64,000 nt of DNA from Ipomoea triloba (Eukaryota > Streptophyta > Magnoliopsida > Solanales > Convolvulaceae): positions 26,188,562 through 26,252,561 of the forward strand of contig NC_044918.1 of the NCBI RefSeq assembly GCF_003576645.1, in the 5' to 3' direction. Below are positions 1 to 12,199 of the stretch, piece after piece (position 1 is the stretch's first letter; each line of letters opens with the position of its first letter). The notes beneath the pieces are model-generated. The model made no database searches. It saw nothing but the letters and a program-made list of their open reading frames with translations, and was not told the DNA's origin. A program made the translations under genes and the position numbers.

Positions 1-159
1 GCCCCGCTGAATCCCCCGACGATTCCTCACGCTGCTGTTCTTTTTCCTTCCAAGACAATCTTCCATTGTTCATTTTCTTATATACGTGGAATTCCCGTAG
101 ATTGTCTCTAGCACGTTATTAACCCCTGCAGTTGCTACGCACGACTGCAAGAGGAAACC
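1..159 (+). promoter_or_regulatory. 5' flank / probable 5' UTR of the CHFR-like gene
   Basis: This short stretch precedes the first ATG of the FHA-RING gene. A TATA-like TTATATAC lies near position 78, about 80 bp before the ATG at 160, so transcription could begin around 100-115. The core promoter is probably only partly inside the window. The first in-frame ATG was chosen because the reading frame from it splices cleanly into an FHA domain; a second in-frame ATG follows two codons later. Confidence 0.3.
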
Positions 160-3100
160 ATGGAAATGGGGCAAAGCTCTGGCTCTAAGCCCTCCGGCGA
201 CGGCGTCGTCTGGGCCAAACTCAGTAAGCGCGTTATGTCTTTCTGTGTATCATGAACCTAAACGGATAAAAATGTAAAATGTTTGTATCTTTTATGATTT
301 TTAGAACTGGGTTTTCTTTAACTCTTACTGCCTAGCATTATTCGGTTCATCCAGTTGCAGTGAGTCCTTCTTTGTAAAGAGATGGAAGAGAAAAATGGAT
401 TCCAATGTTATTCCATTGAGCCAAGGATTCTTGATTATAGTGCTTTTATTAATTGTGGTGTAATTTTCTTGCTGTGTTACTGGGTTTGATGAAAAGTTAT
501 CATCTTTTACTGACCCACATTGAATTCTAGCATGAATGATGCTCAAAATTATGATTGGTAAGTAATTCAATTGTTGTAATCAGATGAATATAAGTTACTC
601 AATTGGAGTTTCGTGCTTGAATCTCAACTTCATACATCAAGAAATAATTTTCAAAATCGTTAATACTATTCCATCAAAATTTTTATGTACTCCATTTCTA
701 ACAAATTCTTTGTGTGCGTATGGTTGTGAGGAATTGGAGTAAGCATTGAATCAATCAGGCAAACCTAGACAAAAATCCTGGGGTGGAAAGGAAAAGGGAT
801 GTACTTAAGTGTACAAATTTCTTCTACACATCTTGCAATTATTTTTAAAATAAAAAGTAATACCTTTACAAGTGAAATCCTTGGTGTTTCTATTACTCTG
901 TATATGTTTTTGGTTGCAATCAACAAGTAAATTTTGGTTGTGAAATTCAATCCTTAGTCCTTTATCTGTCTATGCATATACTGACAAGTGAATTGTAGTC
1001 ATGAAATTCAATCTTTTGTTGTTAATCTGTCTATGCATATACTGAAAAAAGGAAGAAATTATCTGATGTAAATGCCCCTGTTGGCTTTTCTAATGTTTCA
1101 CGATAGTACCAATGGACTCAAGTTATTCAGAGATTGAGCTGAAGTTGAATGAGACTGTGATATGCTCAGAGGTGACCTCTTTGGAGAAACAGGCATGGTG
1201 CAAAATAACAAGAGGCATGGATCTGGTTTCTGCCACAATACAAAATACAAGGTAGCATTATGTTTTTGAGTTCTTTGGTCCTATTCACTATCTAACCTGA
1301 AATTGGTGATGAGAATGAAGTCTTTCTGCTTTGTTGAATTAATGTAACTGATGACTGAAGAAGCCATATTTCATCACTATCAGTGTCTGCTAATTGTTAA
1401 GAGCATCCTTATCAATGGAGTTTTTTCGCGGTAATTGAGGAGTTTTTGTAAGTGTGATTAGGAAAGAGAAAGTAGGAAGGGAATGAAAAAAAAAAACAAA
1501 ATAAATTTAGAAAACAAAAAAAAAATTAAAATATATTGCTGTCAGGTGCGCCACAGGCGCGCCTGACGCACCAACTGCACGCGCCCGCTAGGCGCATTAA
1601 TTGTGCTTAACGCAGGGCAGGTGTGCGTGTGTAACTTTAAGCTTTGGAATGCGAAAGGACAGGTTACTGTTCCAAAATCCAGATGCTTGCAGAGTGAACT
1701 CATTTTTTCTCTCTCCATTTCTCTCCCTTCCACCTCCCTTCCACCTCAGCAAATACTATTCTAATATCCAACAAATATCTACAGATGTAGATGCTCTAAA
1801 CACTGTTGGATTCTACTGAAAATTATTTTATTCAAGATTTTTGTTATTTCACTGCCTAAAATTCAGTGGCTAACTTAAGAAGCATGCAGTATATGTTTTT
1901 TCCTTTCCCTTGAATGTGGATTATGAAAGCAATTAAAATGAGTACTTTCCTTAGGGGCATTGCAGCTCAGTAGAAGTAATGGTCAAGTGATTGATATTGC
2001 ATCTGCTAAGATTGATCTTTTGATATGCATTTAAATGATTAGTTCAGGTGTTCCAGACCTACAGGTTTGCATGTAAGAACTGATGTTTGATGTTGAGGAT
2101 CATGCATTTATAATTAAATTCAAACTTATCTCCTGCCTTAAAATTGGCATAATGAGAGATCTTAAAATATGAATAGTTCTTTCTGTGGTTTGTATGGTAT
2201 GTCTATAAAGCAACTTCAATTTTCCCATTTGACAAAGGCTAAGTGCTCAACAAATTCAATAATGCAACTTCATTTCATAGCAGTATGTTAGTTGACTTAA
2301 TGTTTGCCAGATATATCCATTTATGAACACACACACACACGATTTATGTATGTAGTTTTTTATAAGATTTCTATGTACTTATGATGTCTTCTAATGTAGT
2401 TCAAACACAATTCTTGTTGATGAGAAGTTTGTTCTGGATGATCAAACTGCTATAGTCAAGTGTGGCAGTGAAATCTCACCTAGTTTTCAAACTGAGGGTA
2501 ATGATTTATCAAAGACATCTTTTTTGTTTTATAAATTCTAATCTCTTCACAGGCAGTTGGACATACAGTGTAGAGTTTCTTCCACTTTTGGTCCCTCAAC
2601 TATAATGGCATATTTAGCATTTTCACTTTTGATCCTCGACTTTGATTTGTTCCACTTTTAGTTGTCAGCTTTTAAAAACATTTCGCTTTTAAACCAAAAT
2701 AACCCAAACACCCTTGCATACAATAAGGTGGAGTTTGGTGAAATTTTCATATAGTGAGGGTAATTTGGTCGTTTTGAACTAAAAGTGGAACAAATCAAAG
2801 TCGATGACCGAAAGTGAAAAAACCACTATAGTCAAGGGACCAAAAGTGGAATGAGCTCTACATTGTATATTTGCATATATCAATCTGTTCTTGCAGAAAT
2901 TACACTTACTAGACCACTGGGGTGGATGATAAGTGTCACTTGGCCACTCAACCTCCATGATCTGGCCTATTTAGCCTGCTAACTAGTATTAAGCAGTGTT
3001 GGTGAGGAGCATCTAGAAAGATTTTTGTTCCATCTTTATGCCTCTTATTGTTGTTTTTTGTTGTGGCTCTTAGCTGAAGGTTACTTACTCCCTTATGTTT

Positions 3101-6100
3101 TGGTACCAAAAGACATGAATAGCATTAATCCTAAATTCACATTACTTTTCTTCACAAGTTGTATAGATATTTAGTGGATTAATCATTAAGCAGGCTTTAA
3201 TTATAAATGGAAAGAGTAGAAAAGGAAGACAAGGAAAAAACATTTAGTAGAAAAAGTTATTTGTGAATTTAAGCATCTCCTGGTTTGTCCCTCCCCCACT
3301 TGCAGTTAAGAATGAACATTTTTTGGGGTACAAGTCATAGGGGATGGGGATGGGGATGGTGGGATTTGAACCCACATCTATAACCTGGAAGAGGGTGGAA
3401 CTTACTCCTAAGCTACACCCTGAACCCTAAGAATGAACTTTCTTGTGACACTGATATGTTGACTTTGTTATGATTATATCAATGCCAAAATGGCTGACCT
3501 TGCCCTTCTTTTTGTTATCATTACTCATTAGGTTCTTTAAAGTACAAATTTGAGGTAATGCCTGTTGAGGAATCTTACAAACATCTAAAGGTAAATACCA
3601 TCAGTGATATAGACAAATGAGAAACAAGCCCCCACGCATTTTCTTTTATTTGTTTATTTATTTATTTTTGGTGTACTATCAATGTTGAATGCCAATTTGT
3701 GGCTGGTTTTTATAGGTCTCTGTTGACGTAGAACATGCCAAATGCAGCATTTGTTTAAACATTTGGCATGATGTTGTCACTGTTGCGCCTTGTCTTCATA
3801 ATTTTTGGTTCGTTTTTCAATCTTTATAGTCTTTATAATGCCATCCAAATTTTATGCATGATTATTTTGATAAATAATTGTCTGTTCAGCAATGGATGCT
3901 TTTCAGAGTGGCTAAGGAGATCTCAAGAGAAACACTCAAGTGTAAAATGTCCTGAATGTAGAGCAGTTGTTCAATTTGTGGGAAAGAACCCCTTTTTGCA
4001 TAACATTGAGGAGGTAATTTTTCTTCTGTTATTATGCTGGTTAGACATACTTCTTCTTTCCCCTTTATGTTTTGTAGTCTGGTGCTCATTTGATTCCTGT
4101 AATATCTATTTAGTAGTTCATCATAGATTGTGGACTCAAGTTGAAGTTCATGCTATATTAATTGTTTTGCTTTGTAATGGTAATATTTTAGGGAGTGGTA
4201 TTTGTTTCAATCTATATGCTTCACAAAGTTCTTCCAACCAATGATGCCTTCTCATTTTTCCGATGCATTTCATGCACCATTCAATACTTTAGCTGTTCTA
4301 GCATGATTTCTCTTCATTTAGACTTTCCTTGTTTTTTGTTTTTGTTTTTGTTTTTAATAAAAAGAATATGTCATACTTTTTCAGAATATACTGGAAGCTG
4401 ATCTCTCTCTGAAGCGTCCTAGTGAAGATATCAAACTTATAGATTCTTATGCCTCAATAAAATCACCACTTGTAAGTAGTATACTCACTATTGTTTGTCT
4501 TGAATATCCTACTTTTATGTTTTATGACCATCTGATATCCATCATTAAATATATAAGTAGTAAAATTATATAAGGTTTAGTTATCAAAATAAATAAATAA
4601 AAATAAATAAATAAATACTACGTAATACATTAACAACAAAAGTACTTGGCATATTCAAGAACAAAATGTTAGTAACTAATAAAGTTCATTCATCATTAGT
4701 TACTAACCTCACTTTGCAGGTTCTTAACAGTGGAAAACGGTCTAAAAGGAAGAGGGCGCACTCTCCATCAGATGAGGCCAGTAGATGGGAACTTCCATGC
4801 CGTCAATGTGGTAATTGAGTTTTCATTTGCCACTAGTCCAATGGAGTATTCCTTGATACAAACACGACACATTTAAGAAATGAATCAACACCTTAAATTC
4901 ATACATGAACATGTTACACAAAATGACATGTATAAACTTGTTTTAACTAAAATAACCTATAAATATGTCATGACACAATACAATGCTCATTGATCCCTTG
5001 ACTGAGACAAGTTAAAGGCTGAGCCTTTGGGGGAACTTAGTGAGGGATTCAAATAACTATATCCCCATGACTGAGAATGCATATTTTACATTTTCTTTTT
5101 AACATGCGGTGGTTTGTTTGCAACTCTCAGGCACTGAATTTGGAGGGTTCCAATGTAACCAAAGCACAGTTCATTTACAGTGCCATGCATGTGGAGGGAT
5201 GATGCCTTTGAGAACAAATATTAGCATTCCACAACACTGTAATTCCATTTTGATCTCATTTGTGCTATATTTTTGTAATTTTGTCTGCCAAGTTATATAG
5301 CATTATCTTTTCCATTCTTTTCAACATGTTAGGTCTCTATACCTGTTTGATGGATTAATGTTCTTCTTGGCTTTACAATTAGTTTTAGAGAACTGAAATT
5401 ATAAGTTTCTGACCTCACGCACCACGCCCAACCTAAAGATTAATTGATTATTAGAAATCTTTAATTCTCTCATTTAACATCTTGGCTCTTTTCCATGTTA
5501 GTACTGAGAAAACTACTTTCATGAAAAATATAGGTATAGTAGTACAATTTTATTTTATAACTAGAACTGATTGTGGTTGTCATGCTTCTTTTTTACTTGT
5601 GAAAGGTCTACAAATTACTTCCTCTGTTTGACTTGAAAGAAAACGTATCCTTTTCTGGGCATGGCATTTGAATTGCCCATTTTCCTGAAATGAAATTTCA
5701 CATGATCTTGAAGTAGTTCTTTATTATATTAAATGCCTGAAAGCTATCTTAGAGTCTACTGTCTACCACCAAAAATATGTCTAGATATCAGTTTCCCCAT
5801 TTTTAACCCAAAATACTTAATTATCATATGAGTTTCTGTGATGTAGTCAACTAAGCACAGAGAGTCTCTCCTACAGTATTAGTTGCTCTATGATTTAAAT
5901 GTAGAGATTACTTTCTTTACATTCAAGGCAATCAATTTTGAGTAAGAGAAAAAGTTACTTGAGGAATCTTAATTTATGAAGAGATTAAGCAGTTTTAGTG
6001 CAGGACCATGTCATGCATTCAACGATAGTTAAATTTATCATATTGGACACGATTTTTTTGAACTGTTCCTTCTCATTTTTAGAATGATTTATACTCTTTG

Positions 6101-8919
6101 AAACTGTCCTCTTTTTTAGGTATAGGATGTGATCGGGCATTCTGTGCTGCTTATTGGCATGCTCAGGGAGTTAATGGAAGTGACTTGCACCCAATATGCA
6201 GTCCTGAAACTTTCAAACCCGTAAGACTTTTGAGCTAATTTGATTTTCTTCTAAGGGTGCGTTTGGAAAGCAGGAAAATGACTTCTAGAAAATGAGTTAT
6301 TTTCCGGAAAATGAATTCATTTTCCGTGTTTGGATGTACTCTGGAAAACTGTCTTTGGGTGTTCGGTTCATTTTCCGGAAAATGAGTGGAAAATGTATAA
6401 TTATATATTTTTATTATTTTATTTAAAATATAAAAATATTTATAATAATATAAAAATAATATTTTTAAGTAAATAAAATTAAAAAAAAAAAAAAACACCC
6501 CTCCCCCCCTCTGGCGGAAACCAGAGCAGTGCTCTGGCTTCCCGGCGGAAACCAGAGCAGTGCTCTGGCTTCCCGGCGGAAACCAGAGCAGGGGCTTGGT
6601 TTCCGGCGGAAACCATATGGTTTCCTCCGGAAACCATGGCATGTGACTGGCCGTTAGTTCATTTTCCATGGGCGGAAGTCATTTTCCCCCATTTTGATCT
6701 CATTTTCCCCAGTCAACGGAAATCATTTTCCGTTGACTGGGTTTTCCAAGTGCAGCCAAACGTGAGAAACCCGGAGGAAATCATTTTCCGGGTTTCCAAA
6801 CACAGCCTTAGGCAATGATCTTTTCTGGCTTCAAATATTTCTGAACTCTAAATACTCCCAGTTTCTGTTTAGCATCAAATTTTATGTTATTTATCTTCTT
6901 GCAGATCACAGAACGTACAATCACTAGAATCCCGTCATTGGCACATGAGAAGAATAGGCATGAACAGGAGGCAAGGACTTCTTTTAGATTGTCTGATTGA
7001 TGGATTCCTATGACTGACTATTCAATGGTTTCTCACTATCTTTGTGCTTTTGCACTTGCACTTCGGTGTGCATTTCTTCCTATAATAGATCACAGAAAGA
7101 TGTATCACAAAGATGGGTAGGTCATTGCAAGATGTTGTCTCTGACTGGATTTTGAAGTTGGATAATCGGGAAATAGGTGATACATTATTGCTGAAAACTT
7201 GATTATATTATTATATTAGTCTAATATTCTTTAATATTATTGTTCATCTTATTTGTTTATTTGCTATTTTTGCTATGCCTTTTCTTGCTGTGCCATTCAC
7301 ATCTCTTTGCATCTGCTATGGTCTATTTCTTGATTCATTGTGTTTTGGTTTCCAAGCATCTACATTGATATTTACTGAATTCAAATACTCTAACTACACC
7401 TAATCTATGGTTCAAATTGTTTGTATAATAGTAATCCTCACCCCTCACTTTGTTGTGACTATGTTTGCATTGGCGTGATTGTTGTAAGTTCTTTACTAAA
7501 TAAGACCAGATTAGGGCCTACTCAAGTGAAATCTACTTTCCATGACTAAGACTAGCTAGAATCACCATCTATCTGTTAAACACAATCATAATATTTACGG
7601 GTGTAAAGTAAAATTTATGTATACCTTTTGTCAGTGGTCTCTTACCCAAATCTCAATTGGGAGAAAATTTTCATTTGAAGATGTACTTACTGAACTGTAT
7701 ACCTAGCGTTTTGTACTTGCTCTGCAATCTGACCTGCATTGAAATGATGTGTTGCTAGTAAAATATTCTTTTGTTTTGTTTTGTTTTCTACAGACCGAAC
7801 AAGGATGCCACTGAATCATGCTGAGATGATAACTGCTCGTACACGTTGTTGTAGGTTAGTTTACTCACCGCTTTACCTTGTAATGTTATGTCTTCACTTG
7901 GTTCGCACATGGGAATTGGAATCGGAATGGGAATCAAATACCTGGTAATGATAATGGGTTTTGGTGAAAGTATTTTGCATGTTTGGTAGTAGAGTGCAAT
8001 TGGAATGATTACCAATATTGATGTTTGGTTGTGTATGACCCTATAATGGGAATAAAGGTTTTAAAAATACAAAAACAAAAAATCAAGGCAATTGATCTTA
8101 ATATAATGGCATCCAAAGCATCAATATGAACAAAAATTCAAAAAATATCAAAACAAAAATCTAAAAGTACTAATCCAAACTTTTAAAAATCAAATTACCA
8201 ATAAAGGTAGAATGATACCCCTTTTTAATTAGGGAATGAGATTTTTTATTGAAGAGATAATCAAGTCCCATAGTTGTGTTTTAAAAAGTTGTCAACCAAA
8301 CACTAACTATGATTTTGATTCCCATTCCTAGTGTGTAAACCCCTGAACCAAACACACCCTTAGTTTCTTTGCATATAACTAGCCAACTGGGTTCCTGAGC
8401 TGTTCATTATAAAAATTATCTTCTGCTGGTTGGTTTTCTGTACTGCAGTGAGTGCTATGACAAGATAGTCTCGTTTCTCTTGTACTGGTTTAGGGTCACA
8501 ATGCCAAAGCATGTAAGTTTCTCTTTGATTCTTGACCGACTTGTATACTACTTGTTGATTTGATTCCAGCATTGCTTATATATATATTCGGATGGGTAAA
8601 TAGACAAAATTTAATCTCTTCCGATGCATACATATAACATGTATTTGTCAACAACTCAATTCCTCCTCGATCATATCTCTTGTACCCTGGTGTTTTCACC
8701 TATCAACTGTTGTTGTTGCCATAATTTCTTATCGTAAAGTTCATTTGTTTAGTACTTAACAAACATTGGTTATATATGTACTTTCAGTGTCTACCGGCAG
8801 AAGGATCTCAGAGGGAAGACTGCTGGTACGGTTATGCGTGTCGGACGCAGCACCATAATGAAGAACATGCTCGCAAGAGAAACCATGTCTGTCGTCCAAC
8901 AAGGGGCAGCCAGATGTAG
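160..8919 (+). CDS. CHFR: CHFR-type E3 ubiquitin-protein ligase (FHA-RING-PBZ), 15 exons
   Basis: The spliced frame gives 459 residues. Exons are 160-223, 1107-1251, 2400-2497, 3532-3590, 3716-3807, 3890-4013, 4385-4471, 4720-4810, 5131-5238, 6120-6220, 6905-6970, 7089-7176, 7794-7854, 8449-8512 and 8788-8919. An FHA phosphopeptide-binding domain spans about residues 17-100. The RING finger has C132, C135, C148, H150, C153, C156, C173 and C176 (C3HC4). A basic stretch and a Cys-rich region (about 225-285) follow. The C-terminus has a PBZ-like finger (C428, C434, H443, H449) that resembles the poly(ADP-ribose)-binding finger of animal CHFR. In that family the protein ubiquitinates mitotic or DNA-damage substrates in the nucleus; the plant role is inferred. 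All junctions are GT-AG except intron 11, which is GC-AG. Phase is conserved through every junction, which supports the model. No frameshift or stop is seen. Confidence 0.9.
1401..1796. mobile_element. PIF/Harbinger-like MITE in CHFR intron 2
   Basis: The terminal inverted repeats begin GAGCATC and match imperfectly inward. The element is flanked by TAA on both sides (1398-1400 and 1797-1799), as expected for the TWA target duplications of PIF/Harbinger (Tourist-type) elements. The 396-bp interior is A-rich on the left and has no coding potential. Confidence 0.7.
2562..2868. mobile_element. Fold-back MITE in CHFR intron 3
   Basis: About 100 bp at each end are inverted copies carrying CCACTTTTGGTCCCT, followed by a second pair of inverted blocks around CGACTTTGATTTGTTCC. 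The centre has no coding capacity. The inverted-arm, TTTTGGTCC-containing type resembles the two larger fold-backs at 29381 and 32959. No clean target duplication was found, so the class is uncertain. Confidence 0.6.
3318..3427 (-). mobile_element. tRNA-derived SINE in CHFR intron 3
   Basis: Read on the minus strand it starts at 3427 and shows an A box (TAGCTTAGGAG) and a perfect B box (GGTTCAAATCC) at tRNA-like spacing, then a GGGGATGG-type repeat in complement and a short A-run tail near 3318. It is bounded by direct repeats TAAGAATGAAC at 3307-3317 and 3428-3438, a good target-site duplication. It is too short and unstructured to be a functional tRNA gene. Confidence 0.7.
6255..6807. mobile_element. 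MITE with GGGTGCGTTTGG ends in CHFR intron 10
   Basis: Left end GGGTGCGTTTGGAAA and right end TTTCCAAACACAGCC are inverted repeats. The arms are filled with repeats of CATTTTCCGGAAAATG type, and the centre has tandem GCGGAAACCAGAGCAG units near 6513-6610. Flanks are TAA on the left and TTA on the right. A truncated relative lies at 36236-36462. Confidence 0.65.
6971..7088 (+). other. GC-AG intron of the CHFR-like gene
   Basis: The exon 11 frame ends in GAG at 6970 and the next bases are GCAAGG, the usual form of a GC donor. The acceptor is AATAG ending at 7088. Retaining the intron would stop translation after about a dozen residues. Every other intron of this gene begins with GT. Confidence 0.7.
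7895..8361. mobile_element. Degenerate non-autonomous DNA transposon in CHFR intron 13
   Basis: The left end has TTGGTTCGCACATGGGAATTGG and the right end, in complement, GGTGTGTTTGGTTCAGGGG. Both are followed inward by GGAATGGGAATCAAA in inverted orientation. The interior is AT-rich without coding sequence. Exact ends and target duplication are not clear. Confidence 0.45.
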
Positions 8920-10059
8920 GATGGATGGATGATTCCCTTTAGTTTCAAGATTACTAAATTGCAAAGGGAATTGATTTGTACATAAAATCTTGTCATGCAC
9001 CTTATTATCTTTTGTGTTTAGGAAATAGGAATACTATCAACTCTTTCTCATCTCATCGGATGGAACAACTAGAAATTAGATTTGGAACCTTTTTAGTTCA
9101 TCTCGGTTTATATGTGAAAAATGTTACTTGTACGTTGTACCATTTTTTTTTCATTGAGCTTTACTATTTGATGTGGTTAAGTTATATATATATTAGAGAT
9201 CAGGTGCAGTTATTGTCATAACTCGGGTGAAACATGGGGTTGAATATTAATCGTCTATCCAATGATTATCAAAGCATCTGAGCCATTAATTGTAAATTTG
9301 AAGCGTCTGTTGGGCAAATTTTTCCACTATAACTTCTTCTCCACTCGGTCTTCATTGTTGTGTGCTTTGTCTTTGCATCTTCCAAACCATCTGCGATCCT
9401 TTACAGGTGAGAAGAAGGTTAATACCTTAGGTGAAGTCATCTTCTCTATTGTTGGTTGATGTCTGTGTCTTTAAACCATTTTCGATCACTCATAAGTGAG
9501 AACAAGGTTAATACCTCAAACGTGAAGCAGTACATGCGATTAATGTCTTTCGAAGAGAATGTAGTCCAACAGTACGTAGTAACCGGCGTCCGCTAAACAA
9601 GGTAAATTTGACCTAATCATCAAAATACCGTATTATGGTTAAGTAAAGGATTGCATGATCGTATTTTCCATTTGTTTTTTGTTGTTTATGATTTTATTAA
9701 TTTCTAGATGTTTTTGTGCTTGTGTTATTGTGTTCAATCCTTTTGTTATGTAGTACTAGTAGTATGTGGAGATAGTTAATTGTATTTTTTTTTTAATTCA
9801 ACTTAACGTTTGTGCATTAGACTGTTTAAATCTATGCACCCTAAGATTTAAAATAGTCCTTATTTGTAATCTGTTTAGTTAGAGTGCAATGCTATTTCTT
9901 TAGTTAAGTACAAATAATATATTTATTACACTATTTTGTGTGTGTGTGTATTTTTTTTTAATTTTTTTTACTGATTACTGATTTTGAAGTGCATCATCTA
10001 CAATCTTTTTTATAAAATATATATATTTTGTTTTCTCTGTTGATTTGTGAGTAGTAGCC
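8920..10059. other. 3' UTR/intergenic region after the CHFR-like gene
   Basis: No gene is seen. The first few hundred bases probably hold the 3' UTR, with ATAAAAT-type polyadenylation candidates near 8983. The rest is AT-rich with short T-runs and a (TG)n tract near 9938. Short open frames at 8976-9221 and 9262-9459 have no recognisable product. Confidence 0.4.
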
Positions 10060-11165
10060 TCCCGTAAAAAACGAACAAAGTCTCAATTAGCAGTGGTCCC
10101 CCACCCTAGGAATGAAGTGGGCACCAGTGATACAACAATTGCAATTCCACTTTCAAAATCAAGGAAACATTGGGGTAAATGCAATGGTTTGCCGACCTTA
10201 AAATCAAGGTCGTCAATTCACCAGTTTGTATATGCAGTCCACGATTTAAATCAGGCTCAGAGGCCTGTTGCCCAAGAGATTGGTTTTGGAAGCCTAATGG
10301 ATTTGGAGATTGTAGAGCTCCCAACACGGTTATCGTACTGGCTTGTAAGCAATTATAATCCTAGGAATAGCGCACTAACCTTAGCAGATGGTACTAGAGT
10401 GTTTATAACGGAATTTGATGTTGAATCTGTCTTGGGGTATCCTAAAGGAAGGATTGGGATTCAAAAGTGGAAAAGGGTGGGGCAGTGTGGTCTTATTGAT
10501 AAATGGAAAGTTTTAATTGGCAAGGGAGATCGAAATATCACGTATGGTGATTTAATAAATGCAATGATTGCGTGCACGGATGGTGGTGTTTGGTTCAAAT
10601 GGCATTTTTTTTTTTTGTCTTAGTATCTTCATTACTTGTAGACAACCAACAAAATGGATATGTCGGCCCACAACTGTTACATTATTTAGAAGATGTGTCC
10701 TAGGTCAAGCAGTTGAACTAGTCCCACTATGTTCTTCACACTTTGATGGTGCACAACTCAATTGGGCAAAAGAATAGCACGGAATTTTTCACTGGACCTT
10801 TATTGTTTTTGATGGTAAGGCTCAATACACACACAATTTATGAAAAAGTAATCGATAACAAATTATATTACTAACACATTACACTTGCGTTCAGGTCTTT
10901 TACATTGACCATGTTGTAGTCTTCACCCGGACTGTTCCTACGAATATTCCATCATTTAGAGGGTGGACTATAAAGCTCTTTAAGGATAGAGAAACATTGG
11001 AGATTGAGGAACGCCATCAACCTAAAGTTGAATTGTGTTGAGCTGAGGAGTGCTACCAATTTGAACCGGAACAGGTTCAAGATGAAGAAGAAATGGTTCA
11101 ACCACAACCTCCAAAAGTTCTTGAGGTTCAATCCAATCCTAGATCAATTGATGATGTACAGGTGC
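10060..11165 (+). pseudogene. Fragment of a MULE-associated Ulp1-family protein (N-terminal part)
   Basis: The frame over about 10066-10623 contains a segment typical of the plant transposon-borne Ulp1-like proteins (MGFG/LxLE..ELP.RLSYW, then a VLGYPKG block). The same protein family continues after a T-homopolymer near 10605 in a shifted frame (LVDNQQNGYVGPQ). It passes an in-frame TAG where Trp is expected near 10718, crosses an intron-like gap (about 10815-10893), and resumes with YIDHVVVFTRTVP and RGWT. No Cys-protease catalytic domain is seen downstream. The frameshift and stop make it a broken remnant. These proteins are carried by Mutator-like elements of the Kaonashi type, although similar domains also occur in CACTA elements. 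Confidence 0.6.
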
Positions 11166-11194
11166 CCACTTAACTCTTTATGTGTATAACTTTT

Positions 11195-11365
11195 ATTTAA
11201 GTGCATAAACTTTAACCTTAAGGGGGACAACTTTCCACCTCAAACCTCATATTAAAGGTAGTACTGGATATATATTCAAATGAGACACATTTCTCTTAGG
11301 GTGCATAACTTTTAACCTTTGGGTGCACAACTTTTAACCTAGGGTGCATAACTTTCATGAGAGTA
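11195..11365. repeat. Short array of GTGCATAACTTT-type repeats
   Basis: About five spaced copies of (G)TGCATAACTTT(T)AACCT occur within 170 bp, with a further GGGTGCA variant. The reverse-complement motif AAAGTTATGCACC forms a larger array at 16380-16870, so the two arrays are in inverted orientation, as the sub-terminal repeats of one large DNA element would be. Confidence 0.55.
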
Positions 11366-11390
11366 GCGTTTTTCATTTTTATATGATTTG

Positions 11391-12151
11391 GAGTTAAATG
11401 AATAGTGTAAAAATCAAATAAAAACAAGGACTAACAAAAACTAAGATGGATTAGATAAAGGGTCCAAAGGGCATTAAGTGTAGTTGTTCAACACAAGTGG
11501 GGTCGAGCTCCCAAAGTTTATACTCCTACAAGAACTAGTACCCGACCTTAACATGATAATAAATGTGTAGGATCCATCTCAGTATAACAAAGCACTTAAC
11601 ATGGTCATAACCAACCTTAACATAAGTGAATAGAGCAGAAGGAACGGTCAGTTTCGATCTAAGCAATTAGGAATAAAGGAAAGAAGGGCAACTAACCTTG
11701 GTCGACCATTATATACTCCCATGTGGTGCCGACCTTAGCACCGTAGGGAGTGGGGGGCTGGTGTTGGACTTGGGAGTACCAAAAGAGTATCAAAACCTTG
11801 TAGTTTTGATCATTTTAAAGGTCACGCCAACCCCAGGGAGAAACCGACTGACTTCATGACCTCAAACCTCAGATCATACCTGACCAGTATCATGATTTGA
11901 GGCCAAAGTTCCATAATAAGAAACCGGCATGACCACCCGGCTCGAACCTTTAAAAGATTAGGTTGAGTAGATAAAACAATCGAGTTTGGCCGACCTTATA
12001 CGGTTTAGAGTTAAATGAATAGTGTAAAAACAAGGACTAACAAAAACCAAGATGGATGAGATAAAGGGTCCAAAGGGCATTAAGCGTAGTTGTTCGACAC
12101 AAGTGGGGTCGAGCTCCCAAAGTTTATACTCCTACAAGAACTAGTACCTGA
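11391..12151. repeat. Pair of ~150-bp direct repeats with ~460-bp spacer
   Basis: The block starting GAGTTAAATGAATAGTG at 11391-11545 recurs at 12008-12151 with a 10-bp deletion and few substitutions, at an offset of 617. The spacer is rich in CCGACCTT words. The ends are not TG/CA, so this is probably a duplicated fragment of an old retroelement, not a pair of LTRs. Confidence 0.6.
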
Positions 12152-12199
12152 CACAACGGGGTCAAGTTCCCGATTTTAATCACTTCACTCCTTCGCTTA

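Noticed and set aside
3330..3430. tRNA gene on the minus strand
   Set aside because: A and B boxes are good, but acceptor and anticodon stems cannot be formed and an 11-bp duplication brackets it, so it is a SINE.
3768..4244. 158-codon frame overlapping CHFR exon 6
   Set aside because: It is exon 6 plus read-through into introns on both sides. The spliced model explains the conserved RING residues better.
6235..6669. 144-codon minus-strand frame
   Set aside because: Composed of MITE repeats and a poly-A tract within CHFR intron 10.
11740..11775. Polypurine tract AGGGAGTGGGGGGCTGG followed by TG, as at a 3' LTR border
   Set aside because: It resembles the border of element D, but I could not find a matching LTR end, a second LTR or a target duplication.
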